Numbered from the stretch's first letter, positions 24,749 through 34,238 are shown. The stretch: DNA of 64,000 bases from Weeksella massiliensis (GCA_000751595.1 CCMH01000009.1:1-64000); one strand, 5' to 3'. Notes: generated by a model not told the origin, from the sequence alone. Translations and numbers: made by a program.

Positions 24749-25734
24749 AGCATCCTACCAAAATATCAGTGATTGTGCCGGTGTACAAAACCGAGGAATA
24801 TTTGCGTAAATGTTTGGATTCTTTGGTGGCGCAAACGTTGCATGAGATAGAAATTGTGGTGGTAAACGATGGGTCGCCCGATCAGTCGCAAACGATTATT
24901 GATGAATTTGTGGCGAAAGATGAACGCGTGAAAAGTTATCAGAAACCAAATGGAGGTTTGAGTGATGCAAGGAACTTTGGGATAGAAAAGGCAAGCGGAA
25001 AGTATTTTGCTTTTGTGGATTCGGATGATTTTGTCGATGCTGAAATGATGCAAACCTTGTATTCTTTGGCCGAAAAACACAAGGCTGAAATTGCTTTTTG
25101 TGATTTGGTGAAAGTGAATGAAAAAGGTGAGGAGTTTCGCGATTTGCAACAATCGCCGCAATTGCCGGAGAAAATTGTGTTGGCTGAAGATTTTACACTT
25201 TTCGGAGAAATGTCTTGTTTTGCTTGCAATAAGATTTTTGATAGAAAACTTTTTGATCAACATCGGTTTGCGCTCGGGAAACATTTTGAAGATATAGAAC
25301 TGATTCCCAAATTGGTTTTGGATTCTACGATAATTGCGAAAGTGAATCAAGCTTTTTATAAATATTTCGAACGTGATGATTCTATCACAAAAACCCATAC
25401 CGAAAAAGGGTTGGATATGTTTTGGGCCGTTGAACAGGTAACGAATTATTTTTACGGAAGTCAATACGCAGAACGAAAGCAAGATTTAGAAAGATTTCAG
25501 ATTTTTCAGGGATATTATTCGTATTTGGGTTATGTGGCGTACATCAAAGACCGAGCATTAAAATCAAAAATGATTGATGAATTGATGATTTTTTTGAAAA
25601 AATATCATTTAGAATTGAATAAAATTAAACATTTACAGCGTTTCGGAAAAAATTATATAGTAAGTTTGCCTTTGAAGAAAAAGGTGTATTACCGACTTTC
25701 TTTTTTTAACCTAAATCTACTGAAGAAAATTTAA
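24745..25734 (+). CDS. Glycosyltransferase family 2
   Basis: The 329-residue GT2 protein has ISVIVPVYKTEEYLRKCLDS at residues 6-25, VVNDGSPDQSQTIIDEF, GGLSDARNFGIEKASGKYFA and FVDSDDFVD with the metal-binding DSDD near residue 91. The start is GTG at 24745, overlapping the previous stop by 4 bp (GTGA). Its stop overlaps the next ATG by one base. The C-terminus ends in a basic, aromatic helix (KKKVYYRLSFFNLNLLKKI). It is one of several GT2 enzymes expected to extend the repeat unit. Confidence 0.92.
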   Translation: MKHPTKISVIVPVYKTEEYLRKCLDSLVAQTLHEIEIVVVNDGSPDQSQTIIDEFVAKDERVKSYQKPNGGLSDARNFGIEKASGKYFAFVDSDDFVDAEMMQTLYSLAEKHKAEIAFCDLVKVNEKGEEFRDLQQSPQLPEKIVLAEDFTLFGEMSCFACNKIFDRKLFDQHRFALGKHFEDIELIPKLVLDSTIIAKVNQAFYKYFERDDSITKTHTEKGLDMFWAVEQVTNYFYGSQYAERKQDLERFQIFQGYYSYLGYVAYIKDRALKSKMIDELMIFLKKYHLELNKIKHLQRFGKNYIVSLPLKKKVYYRLSFFNLNLLKKI

Positions 25735-26849
25735 TGAGTTTAATATACTACATCATAATTTTTCTTTTGGCATTCGGCTCTATTCAAGAAGTATCGAGAG
25801 ATCAAAAGTTGGATAAAAGCTACTACCAATTAACCCTTGCTGTGATGATGCTTACGGCTGGTTTGGGCTTTAATTTAAGTCCCGATTGGTTGGCGTATTA
25901 CAACGCTTTTTATGCGTCCGGAGAATTGTTGTATTTGTCGGAAGTTCCCATGTTTGCCAAAATGGTAGGGATGGAAAGTGGTTATGTTTACATGAATCGA
26001 CTTTTCTATAAGTTAGGATTTGATTTCGGTATTGTGAGTTTGGTGTTGGTTATTATCTCTCTTTCTCTAAAGTTTTCTACCCTGAAAAGATATTCTGCTT
26101 ATCCTATGTTGGCGCTATTTATGTATACTGTACCAAACTTTTTTTTTGAAGAACATATACATATCCGTCAAGGGATTGCGACGGCAATTTGTTTATATAG
26201 CGTACGTTATGTGCTGGATCGCAAGTTCTGGAAATTCCTGCTTTGTTTGGTGATAGCCTATCAGTTTCATCAATCGAGTATGGTTTTTTTCTTGGCTTAT
26301 TGGTTGGTAAGAGTGCGAATTTCTACTCCATTAATTGGAGTATTTGTAGGAATTGCTATTGTAGCAAATTATACTGGTTTAACTTCTGTTATTGATGCAA
26401 TTATGGAGGTTATGCCAATCGGACAAGAAAAGTTTGAGGCATACGAATCTGATTTATATAAGTCAGGAGGGGTTGCAGTGGGGGATATTGTAAAAATAAT
26501 TACCGTTGTCCTTATTATGATTTATAACAAGGCCGTTGAACACGATAAAAATTATATCGCTTTCAGAAATTTATTTCTGATGGGAGTGATGTTGTATTTC
26601 TTTCTTGGAAAAGGAATTTTCGGAATTCGGTTACCGGGTTATTATTTGGTATTTCTTGGGTTGGTTGTTTGTACTATTTTGTATAACATTAAAGATCGTG
26701 TGTTTGAGAAAAACTTGGTGTTTTATACCTTTTTTTGCTACACGATAGCCTTATTCTTTTGGTTCCAATTAAAACAAGCACACAAAACAAATTTTAATAA
26801 TTATTCGACTATCTTTAGTTCCGAATCAAATTACGGATTATGGCGTTAG
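25734..26849 (+). CDS. EpsG-type polysaccharide polymerase (Wzy-like membrane protein)
   Basis: The 371-residue integral membrane protein has about ten hydrophobic segments and the EpsG-family look. It starts with SLIYYIIIFLLAFGSIQEV and has LGFNLSPDWLAYYNAFY in the first outer loop. Further on are the FEEHIHIRQGIATAICLYSV segment (the R-Q-G-I-A signature common in EpsG/Wzy proteins) and FHQSSMVFFLAYWL. It is the likely polymerase that joins lipid-linked repeat units on the periplasmic face. It overlaps neighbours by 1 and 10 bp. The family call is firm; linkage specificity is unknown. Confidence 0.85.
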   Translation: MSLIYYIIIFLLAFGSIQEVSRDQKLDKSYYQLTLAVMMLTAGLGFNLSPDWLAYYNAFYASGELLYLSEVPMFAKMVGMESGYVYMNRLFYKLGFDFGIVSLVLVIISLSLKFSTLKRYSAYPMLALFMYTVPNFFFEEHIHIRQGIATAICLYSVRYVLDRKFWKFLLCLVIAYQFHQSSMVFFLAYWLVRVRISTPLIGVFVGIAIVANYTGLTSVIDAIMEVMPIGQEKFEAYESDLYKSGGVAVGDIVKIITVVLIMIYNKAVEHDKNYIAFRNLFLMGVMLYFFLGKGIFGIRLPGYYLVFLGLVVCTILYNIKDRVFEKNLVFYTFFCYTIALFFWFQLKQAHKTNFNNYSTIFSSESNYGLWR

Positions 26850-27586
26850 TATCAATCATTACACCGGTTTATAATTCGGAAGCGTATATTTTAGAAGTAT
26901 ATGATTCGATAAAAAATCAGACTCATACACAATGGGAATGGTTGGTAGTAGATGATTGTTCTACCGATTCTTCTTATCAAATACTTTTATCGATTGATGA
27001 TTCACGCGTGAAGGTTTTGCAATTGCCTGAAAATTCGGGCGCTGCAGAAGCAAGAAATTTAGGTCTGAAAAATGCGCAAGGAACCTATATTTCTTTTTTG
27101 GATAGTGATGATTTATGGTTGCCTACTTTTTTAGAGAAAACCATTGCTTTTCTACAAGAAAATCAAGAAGCTTTGGTTTATACTAATTACAAAAGAGTTG
27201 ATGAAAATTTGCAGCCTATTTTAGAGGATTTTGTAGCCGTAGATTACGTAGATTTTAATCGCTTGCTATACAATTGTCCGATTTTTTTATGTGCTTCTGT
27301 TTACGACAGAAGAAAAGTAGGAGATATACAAATACCTAAAGTAGATCTGCGAGAAGATCATGCTATGTGGTTTTTGATTCTGACCAAAATAAACTATGCG
27401 CGCGCGCTGAATGAAGCTTTGGTGGTGTACAGAATACGAGAAAACTCTGTTTCACGTGATAAGGTGAAAATGATGTATAAACAATACGATGTTTATCGAA
27501 AATATTTAAAATTGAACCCACTAAAATCGGCATATTATACCTTTTGTTGGGCACTAAACGGACTGAAAAAGTATGGAAGGATTTAG
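26840..27586 (+). CDS. Glycosyltransferase family 2
   Basis: The 248-residue GT2 enzyme has VSIITPVYNSEAYILEVYDS at residues 4-23, WLVVDDCSTDSSYQILL, SGAAEARNLGLKNAQGTYIS, then FLDSDDLWLPTFLEKTI with the DSDD motif near residue 93. A REDHAMWFLIL segment near 175 is the typical catalytic-base (ED) region. It overlaps the polymerase gene by 10 bp and the WecA-type gene by 14 bp. It is short, without membrane segments, and probably adds an early sugar to the lipid carrier. Confidence 0.92.
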   Translation: MALVSIITPVYNSEAYILEVYDSIKNQTHTQWEWLVVDDCSTDSSYQILLSIDDSRVKVLQLPENSGAAEARNLGLKNAQGTYISFLDSDDLWLPTFLEKTIAFLQENQEALVYTNYKRVDENLQPILEDFVAVDYVDFNRLLYNCPIFLCASVYDRRKVGDIQIPKVDLREDHAMWFLILTKINYARALNEALVVYRIRENSVSRDKVKMMYKQYDVYRKYLKLNPLKSAYYTFCWALNGLKKYGRI

Positions 27587-28682
27587 GATTTTAGATTACT
27601 TATATACCTTAAGTTTATCTCCAATTTATACCAATATTATTGGGGCATTCTTGGTGGCTTTATCGATCACTCTTATCTCTATTCCGAAAATTATTCGAGT
27701 AAGTCATCGTAAACAATTGATGGATGAGCCTGGGATTAGAAGCTCGCATACACGAAAAGTTCCTACCCTTGGAGGGGTGGCAATTTATTTTGCATTGGTT
27801 ATTTCTTTTTCGATTTTTTCGTCAGAAATCAACTATAATTACTCCTTTTTCATGTCATCGATTACGATTTTATTTTTTATTGGTCTGATGGATGATTTGT
27901 TGGTGGTAGCTCCAGATAAGAAAATATATGCACAGCTAATTAGTTCATTATTAATTATTTTTGGTTCTGGGATACAAATTTCAACTTTCGGAGGTTTGTT
28001 TGGAATCTATCAAATTCCTTATTTAGTAAGTGTGATTCTTACCGTTTTAGTGTTTTTGATTTTGAATAACTCCTATAACCTAATCGACGGTTTAGACGGG
28101 TTGGCAAGTTTCATTGGGATTATTATCTGCTTTGCATTTGTGGTGATTTTTTTCCGCTTGTTCGATTATTCTGCTGGTACTTTGGCCGTTTCTTTACTGG
28201 CTGCTTTGCTTGGTTTTATTCGGTATAATTTATCAGAACGATATAAAATTTTCATGGGCGATACCGGTTCGATGGTCGTTGGTTTTGTACTTACTTTTTT
28301 ACTGATTCGCTTTTTGTTTATCAGTTCACAACCGAATTACTCGCTCAATTCTGCCCCTGTAATTGGATTGTACATTTTTGTCATTCCGATAGTAGATACC
28401 GTTTCGGTTATTATTGTACGTTTACGACAAGGTAAAAATCCAATGAAAGCCGATAAGAATCACCTGCATCATCAACTTATTTTTTTAGGATTGGATCATA
28501 TCAAAACGGGATTGGTATTAGGCGGAATTAATGTTATTTTTATTGTCATTGCTTTCGTACTACGCAGAAGTAATATCAATTTTCTTTTTTTGTTATTTTT
28601 AATATTATCAATTAGTTTTGTCCTATTTATATATTATTTAGTGAATCGAAAACAGCAAAAGCTTAACCTATATGAAAAATAA
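27573..28682 (+). CDS. WecA/MraY-family undecaprenyl-phosphate sugar-1-phosphate transferase
   Basis: The 369-residue polytopic enzyme would start glycan synthesis by moving HexNAc-1-phosphate (or a related sugar) from a UDP-sugar to undecaprenyl phosphate. Family landmarks are RSSHTRKVPTLGGVAIY near residue 51, the metal-binding GLMDDLLVVAP near 107, NNSYNLIDGLDGLASF near 166, FMGDTGSMVVGF near 227 and the KNHLHHQL His box near 293. About ten membrane helices are visible. A second initiating-type enzyme of the unrelated PglC/WbaP fold occurs at 31984-32532, so the locus may begin two chains or the enzymes may act in different pathways. Confidence 0.92.
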   Translation: MEGFRILDYLYTLSLSPIYTNIIGAFLVALSITLISIPKIIRVSHRKQLMDEPGIRSSHTRKVPTLGGVAIYFALVISFSIFSSEINYNYSFFMSSITILFFIGLMDDLLVVAPDKKIYAQLISSLLIIFGSGIQISTFGGLFGIYQIPYLVSVILTVLVFLILNNSYNLIDGLDGLASFIGIIICFAFVVIFFRLFDYSAGTLAVSLLAALLGFIRYNLSERYKIFMGDTGSMVVGFVLTFLLIRFLFISSQPNYSLNSAPVIGLYIFVIPIVDTVSVIIVRLRQGKNPMKADKNHLHHQLIFLGLDHIKTGLVLGGINVIFIVIAFVLRRSNINFLFLLFLILSISFVLFIYYLVNRKQQKLNLYEK

Positions 28683-29469
28683 ATTATTTCTATTCTTTTC
28701 TATGATGTGCGTCTTTTTCTCTTTGCAATCCTGCATCTCTTTAAAAGACTTACAATTGATACAACCTGACGAAAAATTAAAGCTCGATAATCGAGGAATG
28801 ATTGCCTATAATCGACCTGTGTATCATATTCAAAAATTCGACAATATTGTCATCAAAGTTTCATCTCGTGAACCTGGAAGCATGGGGATATTAAGTGATT
28901 TTATTGCTCGAGGTAATCAACAAAATACTAATAACAACACTTTGGGTGGAGTATATGTCCGTGAAGATGGTGCAATTGAATTGCCACGAATCGGAAAGAT
29001 TCATGTAGAAGGACTTACATTGGCTGAAGCCCGTGAAAAAATTAAATCAGAATTTTATAAAATTTACACACCCGACGGAACTTTTATCGATGTTGATTTG
29101 GCTGGGATAGAATACACGATTGTTGGAGAAGGAGTCAACGGAAATTTTACAAGTAGAAAACGAGATTTCAGTATGCTCGAAGCCTTGGCAAGTACCGGTG
29201 GAGGAACAAATAATATCTACTCTGACCTGAAAAATGTTCGCGTGATCAGAACAACTCCTTCGGGAACACAACAAGTTTATATTGATATGACAAAAGAATC
29301 GATCATGAATTCTGAGTTCTTTTGGGTACAAAACAACGATATCATCGTTGTTAATCCACGCAAAGAAAAAGTGTGGGGGGTAGGTCTCAATCCATTGTCG
29401 GTCGTAACGACTGTGATGGGTGTATTGGCAACCGTTTTGGGTGCGTATTTATTTTTTGATAAACTTTAA
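28672..29469 (+). CDS. Wza-like polysaccharide export outer-membrane lipoprotein
   Basis: The 265-residue protein has a lipoprotein signal peptide ending in LQSC with acylated Cys21. A polysaccharide biosynthesis/export domain follows (YHIQKFDNIVIKVSSREPGS, then VREDGAIELPRIGKIHVEGL), with a SLBB-like repeat (YTIVGEGVNGNFTSRKRDFS) and a short C-terminal hydrophobic segment (VVTTVMGVLATVLGAYLFF). In Wza-type exporters this forms the outer-membrane channel that works with Wzc. It overlaps the WecA-type gene by 11 bp and is followed 5 bp later by the Wzc-like gene. Confidence 0.93.
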   Translation: MKNKLFLFFSMMCVFFSLQSCISLKDLQLIQPDEKLKLDNRGMIAYNRPVYHIQKFDNIVIKVSSREPGSMGILSDFIARGNQQNTNNNTLGGVYVREDGAIELPRIGKIHVEGLTLAEAREKIKSEFYKIYTPDGTFIDVDLAGIEYTIVGEGVNGNFTSRKRDFSMLEALASTGGGTNNIYSDLKNVRVIRTTPSGTQQVYIDMTKESIMNSEFFWVQNNDIIVVNPRKEKVWGVGLNPLSVVTTVMGVLATVLGAYLFFDKL

Positions 29470-29474
29470 CCAAT

Positions 29475-31967
29475 ATGCAACAACATAACACAAATGACCC
29501 CAATTCTCAGAAAGACAAGAAAATATCGCCTCTTGCTTTTGATTTCGAGCGGTTAATTCCTCGATTAATCAATCATTGGCCAATGTTTATCCTTTCTATT
29601 GGTCTTGCATTGGGAATTGCTTTTTATCTCAATAGTTGGTATTTTAATAACCTTTATAAATCTTCTGCGACTTTTCGCATCGGCTCGGGTATCAATAATT
29701 CGAATACCATGAGTGCCTCTAATTCGATTAACTTCATTTGGGGTGGATCGAATAACCGGGTACAAACCTTATCGTATGTGATGTCATCGAGAACACATAA
29801 CAATTTTGTGGTGAAAGAAACCGAAGGTTATGTTTATTATTACGAAGAAGGAAAACTGAAAAAGAAAGATTCGTATAAAACAGATGCGCCTTTCAATGTA
29901 GTGGTGGATACGGTTCATACCCAAATTATCAACCAAGAAATTAGCGTAGAACCCATCAATGAATATTCTTTCCGCTTGAAACAAGCGAGTAATTCTGGTG
30001 TAGGAAAAGTGTATAATTACGAACAAGATTCGCTGTATGCTAAAAACTTGAATATCGAATTACCGGTTGAAGCGCGTTATGGGCAGTGGATTTCGGGCAA
30101 GAATTTCCGATTTAAAGTTAATCGTACCAAAAATCCGTATTTCGAAGGAAGCAATTATACTTTCAAGCTCGTTTCGCTCAACGAAGCGATTCAACGTACT
30201 TCAAGTAGTATCTCGATAACGCCTGTACAAACTGGCGCCAATATAGTTTCGGTGAGTAAAACGGCCACCAACCTCAACGAGGCTGTAGATGTCATCAATA
30301 CTTCTCTTAAAGTTTTGATTAGAAACGAAATGGCCGAAAAGAACTTGGCAACGATCAAAACCAAAGAGTATTTACAATCTCAGCTTGATAAAGTAAAAAT
30401 AAAACTTGATAGCGCTTCTCAAAATCTTACCGATTTACAAAAAAGAGAAGGGATTTATGATTTTGGAAGTAAAAAAGGCGAGGTTATTTCGTCGATTACT
30501 TCTTTGGATCGTGAACGAGTGATGCAAATAGACCGAATCAATGCACTAAATTCTTTGATTCCGAAATCGAATTCGAGTGTGAATAATATGATCGCTCTTA
30601 ATATTGCTGGGCTTGATGTGCAATATTATATGAATTATGTTGCCGAAATCGAAGCGTTAGAGAACCGCAAGAAAGAGATGTTGTTAACTTATCAACCGCA
30701 ATCGGAAGAAATTCAGTTGCTGAATCAGCAAATTGCCGAAGCGCGTAGATCAATCGATAATGTGGTGAGCGCTCAACGTCAGAAATTGAATTCGGATTTG
30801 CAAGACATCGAACGAAAATTAGGCGAGTTCGAAAGTCAAGCTCAATTCTTACCGCAACAAGAATTTTCTTTCTTAGAAGCGAATCGTGGCTTTGCTATCA
30901 ATGATGAAATGTATAATAGTCTGATGACGCAGCTCAACGTAGCCGATATGCAAATTGCTTCCAATGTCTCGGATATTTTGATTGTGGATAATGCCAAAAA
31001 TTTATCACAAGGTCCTATTGCGCCCGATCGAAAACAAAATTATATCATGGCCTTGTTAATCGGTTTGATTATTCCGGTAGTTTACGTAGTGCTAAGAGAA
31101 TTGTTAGATACCAAGGTAAAAGTAATCAAAGATATTACTTCACGCACCAAAATTCCATTGATCGGAGTAATCGGAAATTTAAGTGGTATGAATCCTTTAG
31201 TGGTGATCGATCGACCAAAGTCAGGGATATCAGAAAGTTTCCGTGCAGTTCGCTCGAATCTGAAATTCTTGTTCAAAAAATCTAGCACTCATCCTAACAA
31301 CAAAACGATTCTTATTACATCTTACATCGGTGGTGAAGGGAAAACCTTTGTGTCGATGAATATTGCATCGGTTTTGGGTGCAGGTGATAAACGAGCGGTT
31401 TTGGTTGGATTGGATTTACGCAAACCGAAGATTTTCGATGATTTCCGATTGAATAATCATATTGGGGTTACCAATTACTTGGTAGATGAAGCTGGATTAC
31501 AAGACATCATTCAACCTACAAAATTGCCGAATTTAGATATCATCACAGCCGGACCAATTCCACCAAATCCATCAGAGTTGATTCTGAGTGCGAAAATGGA
31601 TGAGTTGATGAACGACCTAAAAGATCGTTATGATTTTGTGATTCTCGATACGCCGCCCATTGGGTTAGTATCCGATTCGTATGATTTGATGAAATTTGCA
31701 GATGCAACGCTTTTCATTACTCGATACAATTATTCTGAACGTAATTTCTTGCGTGCTGTACAATCGAGATATGAAGATGGTGAACTGAAAAATATCGGAA
31801 TCATCCTCAACGATTTCCAAGTGAAAATGGGCTATGGTTATGGTTACGGAAACGAGTATGGTTACGGTATGACCTACGGTTATGGTTATTTTGAAGAAGA
31901 TGAATATTTCGAAGATAATTTTATCGGTAGGATAAAACGCTTCTTTCGAAACTTCAAAAGACGATAA
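29475..31967 (+). CDS. Wzc-like polysaccharide copolymerase with BY-kinase domain
   Basis: The 830-residue inner-membrane protein controls chain length and export. It has a Wzz-type domain between two membrane helices (residues about 35-52 and 522-540), with a coiled-coil-rich periplasmic part and the GNVR-like FLEANRGFAINDEMYNSLMT. It ends in a cytoplasmic tyrosine-kinase domain: Walker A GGEGKT near residue 617, Walker A' LVGLDLRKPKIF, and Walker B VILDTPPIGLVSD near 721. The C-terminal tail is a tyrosine cluster, with nine Tyr in about 30 residues, mainly as YG repeats, the expected autophosphorylation site. It is followed by a sugar transferase in the same operon. Confidence 0.94.
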   Translation: MQQHNTNDPNSQKDKKISPLAFDFERLIPRLINHWPMFILSIGLALGIAFYLNSWYFNNLYKSSATFRIGSGINNSNTMSASNSINFIWGGSNNRVQTLSYVMSSRTHNNFVVKETEGYVYYYEEGKLKKKDSYKTDAPFNVVVDTVHTQIINQEISVEPINEYSFRLKQASNSGVGKVYNYEQDSLYAKNLNIELPVEARYGQWISGKNFRFKVNRTKNPYFEGSNYTFKLVSLNEAIQRTSSSISITPVQTGANIVSVSKTATNLNEAVDVINTSLKVLIRNEMAEKNLATIKTKEYLQSQLDKVKIKLDSASQNLTDLQKREGIYDFGSKKGEVISSITSLDRERVMQIDRINALNSLIPKSNSSVNNMIALNIAGLDVQYYMNYVAEIEALENRKKEMLLTYQPQSEEIQLLNQQIAEARRSIDNVVSAQRQKLNSDLQDIERKLGEFESQAQFLPQQEFSFLEANRGFAINDEMYNSLMTQLNVADMQIASNVSDILIVDNAKNLSQGPIAPDRKQNYIMALLIGLIIPVVYVVLRELLDTKVKVIKDITSRTKIPLIGVIGNLSGMNPLVVIDRPKSGISESFRAVRSNLKFLFKKSSTHPNNKTILITSYIGGEGKTFVSMNIASVLGAGDKRAVLVGLDLRKPKIFDDFRLNNHIGVTNYLVDEAGLQDIIQPTKLPNLDIITAGPIPPNPSELILSAKMDELMNDLKDRYDFVILDTPPIGLVSDSYDLMKFADATLFITRYNYSERNFLRAVQSRYEDGELKNIGIILNDFQVKMGYGYGYGNEYGYGMTYGYGYFEEDEYFEDNFIGRIKRFFRNFKRR

Positions 31968-31983
31968 ACCAAATTGATAAAGT

Positions 31984-32532
31984 ATGCTGAAAAGCATTTT
32001 CGATAAAACCTTTGCATTAATCCTACTACTTTTGTTGGTAGGATTAATCTTTTTATTGATAATCTTCGCAACGATTGATACGCGACAATTCGGATTGTTT
32101 AGACAAAAAAGAGTAGGGCAACACGCAAAACTTTTTACTATTTATAAAATCAGAACTATCCGAACCAAAAACGAGCAAAATCAAATTACACCTTTGGGGA
32201 AGATTCTTCGAAAAACAAAATTAGATGAGTTCCCACAATTGTATAATATTTTGATTGGTGAGATGAGTTTCGTTGGTCCTCGACCAGATTTGCAAGGTTA
32301 CGCGGATGAATTACAAGGCGAAGATCGAATAATTCTACAAGTGAAACCTGGACTTACAGGGCCTGCACAATTGAAATTTAGGAATGAAGAAGAACTTCTT
32401 GCGCAACAAGAAAATCCATTGCAATACAATGATGAGGTGATTTGGCCACAGAAAGTAGCGATCAATAAAGAGTATGTGAAACATTGGTCCTTCGAGAAGG
32501 ATTTGTATTATATCTATAAAACAATCGTATAA
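31984..32532 (+). CDS. Bacterial sugar transferase (PglC/WbaP-type phosphoglycosyl transferase)
   Basis: The 182-residue protein has a single N-terminal re-entrant or membrane helix (ALILLLLLVGLIFLLIIF), then the core of the monotopic phosphoglycosyl transferase family: LFRQKRVGQHAKLFTIYKIR, LRKTKLDEFPQLYNILIGEM with the catalytic Asp-Glu pair, SFVGPRPDLQGYADEL and VKPGLTGPAQLKFRNE. It is small, like PglC, and transfers a sugar-1-phosphate to undecaprenyl phosphate at the cytoplasmic face. It is the last gene of the operon and is followed by a strong terminator. The sugar is unknown; N-acetylated deoxysugars are common for the PglC group. Confidence 0.93.
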   Translation: MLKSIFDKTFALILLLLLVGLIFLLIIFATIDTRQFGLFRQKRVGQHAKLFTIYKIRTIRTKNEQNQITPLGKILRKTKLDEFPQLYNILIGEMSFVGPRPDLQGYADELQGEDRIILQVKPGLTGPAQLKFRNEEELLAQQENPLQYNDEVIWPQKVAINKEYVKHWSFEKDLYYIYKTIV

Positions 32533-32551
32533 ATTGTATTATTTACAAAAA

Positions 32552-32588
32552 CAGAAACGCCTTCCGTCGGAAGGCGTTTCTGTTTTAT
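32552..32588. terminator. Strong bidirectional terminator at the end of the glycan locus
   Basis: A 14-bp perfect stem (CAGAAACGCCTTCC at 32552-32565 with its complement at 32569-32582) with a 3-nt loop is followed by TTTTAT on the plus strand and preceded by an A-run that gives a T-run on the minus strand. It separates the sugar transferase (+) from the acyl-CoA carboxylase gene (-), which converge here. Confidence 0.9.
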
Positions 32589-32609
32589 ATGTTCTATAAG
32601 CTTCTATTT

Positions 32610-34238
32610 TTAGGTCTGAATAACGCCTAAATTAAAAGGTTTCTCGATGGGTGCATGATTGGCCGCTTCGATTCCCATAGAAATCCATTTTCGGGTATCC
32701 AGCGGATCGATAATACCATCGGTCCAAATTCTTGCAGCCGCATAATACGGACTTGTTTGTTTGTTGTATTTTTCGGTGATTTCGGAAAGTAGCTCGTTCT
32801 TTTTAGTTTCGTCCACTTCGATCCCTTTACTTTTCAGTGCAGATTCTTTGATTTGCAACAACACTTTGGCTGCTTGTTCGCCACCCATAACTGCTAATTG
32901 CGCAGAAGGCCAAGCAGCAATTAAACGTGGGTCATAAGCTTTACCGCACATGGCATAATTTCCGGCGCCATACGAATTTCCGACAATGATGGTGAATTTC
33001 GGTACAACTGAATTGGAAACTGCGTTCACCATTTTTGCTCCATCTTTGATGATTCCACCATGTTCTGATTTCGATCCGACCATGAAACCGGTAACATCTT
33101 GTAAGAAAACCAATGGAATCTTTTTCTGATTACAATTGGCAATAAAACGAGTTGCTTTATCGGCTGAGTCAGAATAAATCACTCCACCAAACTGCATTCC
33201 GTCTTTTTTAGACTTTACAACAGTTCGTTGATTGGCCACAATTCCAACAGCCCAACCATCGATTCGTGCATAAACACAAATTATCGTTTTACCATAATCG
33301 CCTTTGTATTCATCATACTCAGAATTATCAACCAAACGTTTGATGATTTCGTACATATCGTATTGTTCGGCGCGAGAAATAGGTAAAATACCGTAAATAT
33401 CCTCTTCTTTGAGGGCTGGTTTTGCAGCTTCTATCCGATTGAATCCAGCTTTTTCGTAATCACCAATTTTACTCATAATCGATTTTATACGATCAAGAGC
33501 ATCTTTATCATCTTTGGCTTTGTAATCGGTAACTCCAGAAATTTCGCAGTGCGTGGTTGCACCACCCAAGGTTTCGTTGTCTATATCTTCGCCAATAGCG
33601 GCTTTTACCAAGTAACTTCCGGCCAAAAAGATAGAGCCCGTTTTATCAACAATCATGGCTTCGTCACTCATGATAGGGAGATAAGCACCTCCGGCAACAC
33701 AGCTTCCCATGACCGCAGAAATTTGGGTAATTCCCATCGAGGACATGATTGCATTGTTACGGAAAATACGACCAAAATGTTCTTTATCTGGGAAAATTTC
33801 GTCTTGCATCGGTAAATAAACACCTGCACTATCGACCAAGTAGATAATCGGTAAGCGATTTTCCATGGCGATTTCTTGCGCGCGTAGATTCTTTTTTCCG
33901 GTAATTGGGAACCAAGCGCCCGCTTTTACGGTAGCGTCATTGGCTACAACAATACATTGTTTGCCAGAAACATATCCAATTTTCACGACAACCCCTGCAG
34001 AAGGACAGCCGCCTTCTTCTTCGTACATTCCATCGCCAGCTAATGCAGCAATTTCTATGCTCGGTTTTTTAGGGTCTAATAAATAATCGATTCGTTCGCG
34101 AGCCGTTAATTTTTCTTTTGCTTTGTGCGATGCGATTTTCTTTTCACCGCCACCCAAATACACTTCTTTTAATTTGCGTTTGAGCTTGCTTAATTCTAAT
34201 TTATTGTAATCTTCTCTTTTGTTAAATGTAAGATCCAT
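32610..34238 (-). CDS. Acyl-CoA carboxylase beta subunit (carboxyltransferase)
   Basis: The 542-residue protein is a biotin-dependent carboxyltransferase of the propionyl-/methylcrotonyl-CoA carboxylase type, which moves CO2 from carboxybiotin to an acyl-CoA in the cytoplasm. It has KEKLTARERIDYLLDP near residue 42, the acyl-CoA site region YLVDSAGVYLPMQDEIFPDK and MGSCVAGGAYLPIMSDEA in the N-half. The C-half has FLQDVTGFMVGSKSEHGGII and GNSYGAGNYAMCGKAYDPRL. The VDSAGxxLPxQ pattern and overall layout favour the methylcrotonyl-CoA carboxylase branch (leucine breakdown), but substrate is not proven. The biotin-carrying alpha subunit is not in the window. Confidence 0.9.
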   Translation of the reverse strand: MDLTFNKREDYNKLELSKLKRKLKEVYLGGGEKKIASHKAKEKLTARERIDYLLDPKKPSIEIAALAGDGMYEEEGGCPSAGVVVKIGYVSGKQCIVVANDATVKAGAWFPITGKKNLRAQEIAMENRLPIIYLVDSAGVYLPMQDEIFPDKEHFGRIFRNNAIMSSMGITQISAVMGSCVAGGAYLPIMSDEAMIVDKTGSIFLAGSYLVKAAIGEDIDNETLGGATTHCEISGVTDYKAKDDKDALDRIKSIMSKIGDYEKAGFNRIEAAKPALKEEDIYGILPISRAEQYDMYEIIKRLVDNSEYDEYKGDYGKTIICVYARIDGWAVGIVANQRTVVKSKKDGMQFGGVIYSDSADKATRFIANCNQKKIPLVFLQDVTGFMVGSKSEHGGIIKDGAKMVNAVSNSVVPKFTIIVGNSYGAGNYAMCGKAYDPRLIAAWPSAQLAVMGGEQAAKVLLQIKESALKSKGIEVDETKKNELLSEITEKYNKQTSPYYAAARIWTDGIIDPLDTRKWISMGIEAANHAPIEKPFNLGVIQT

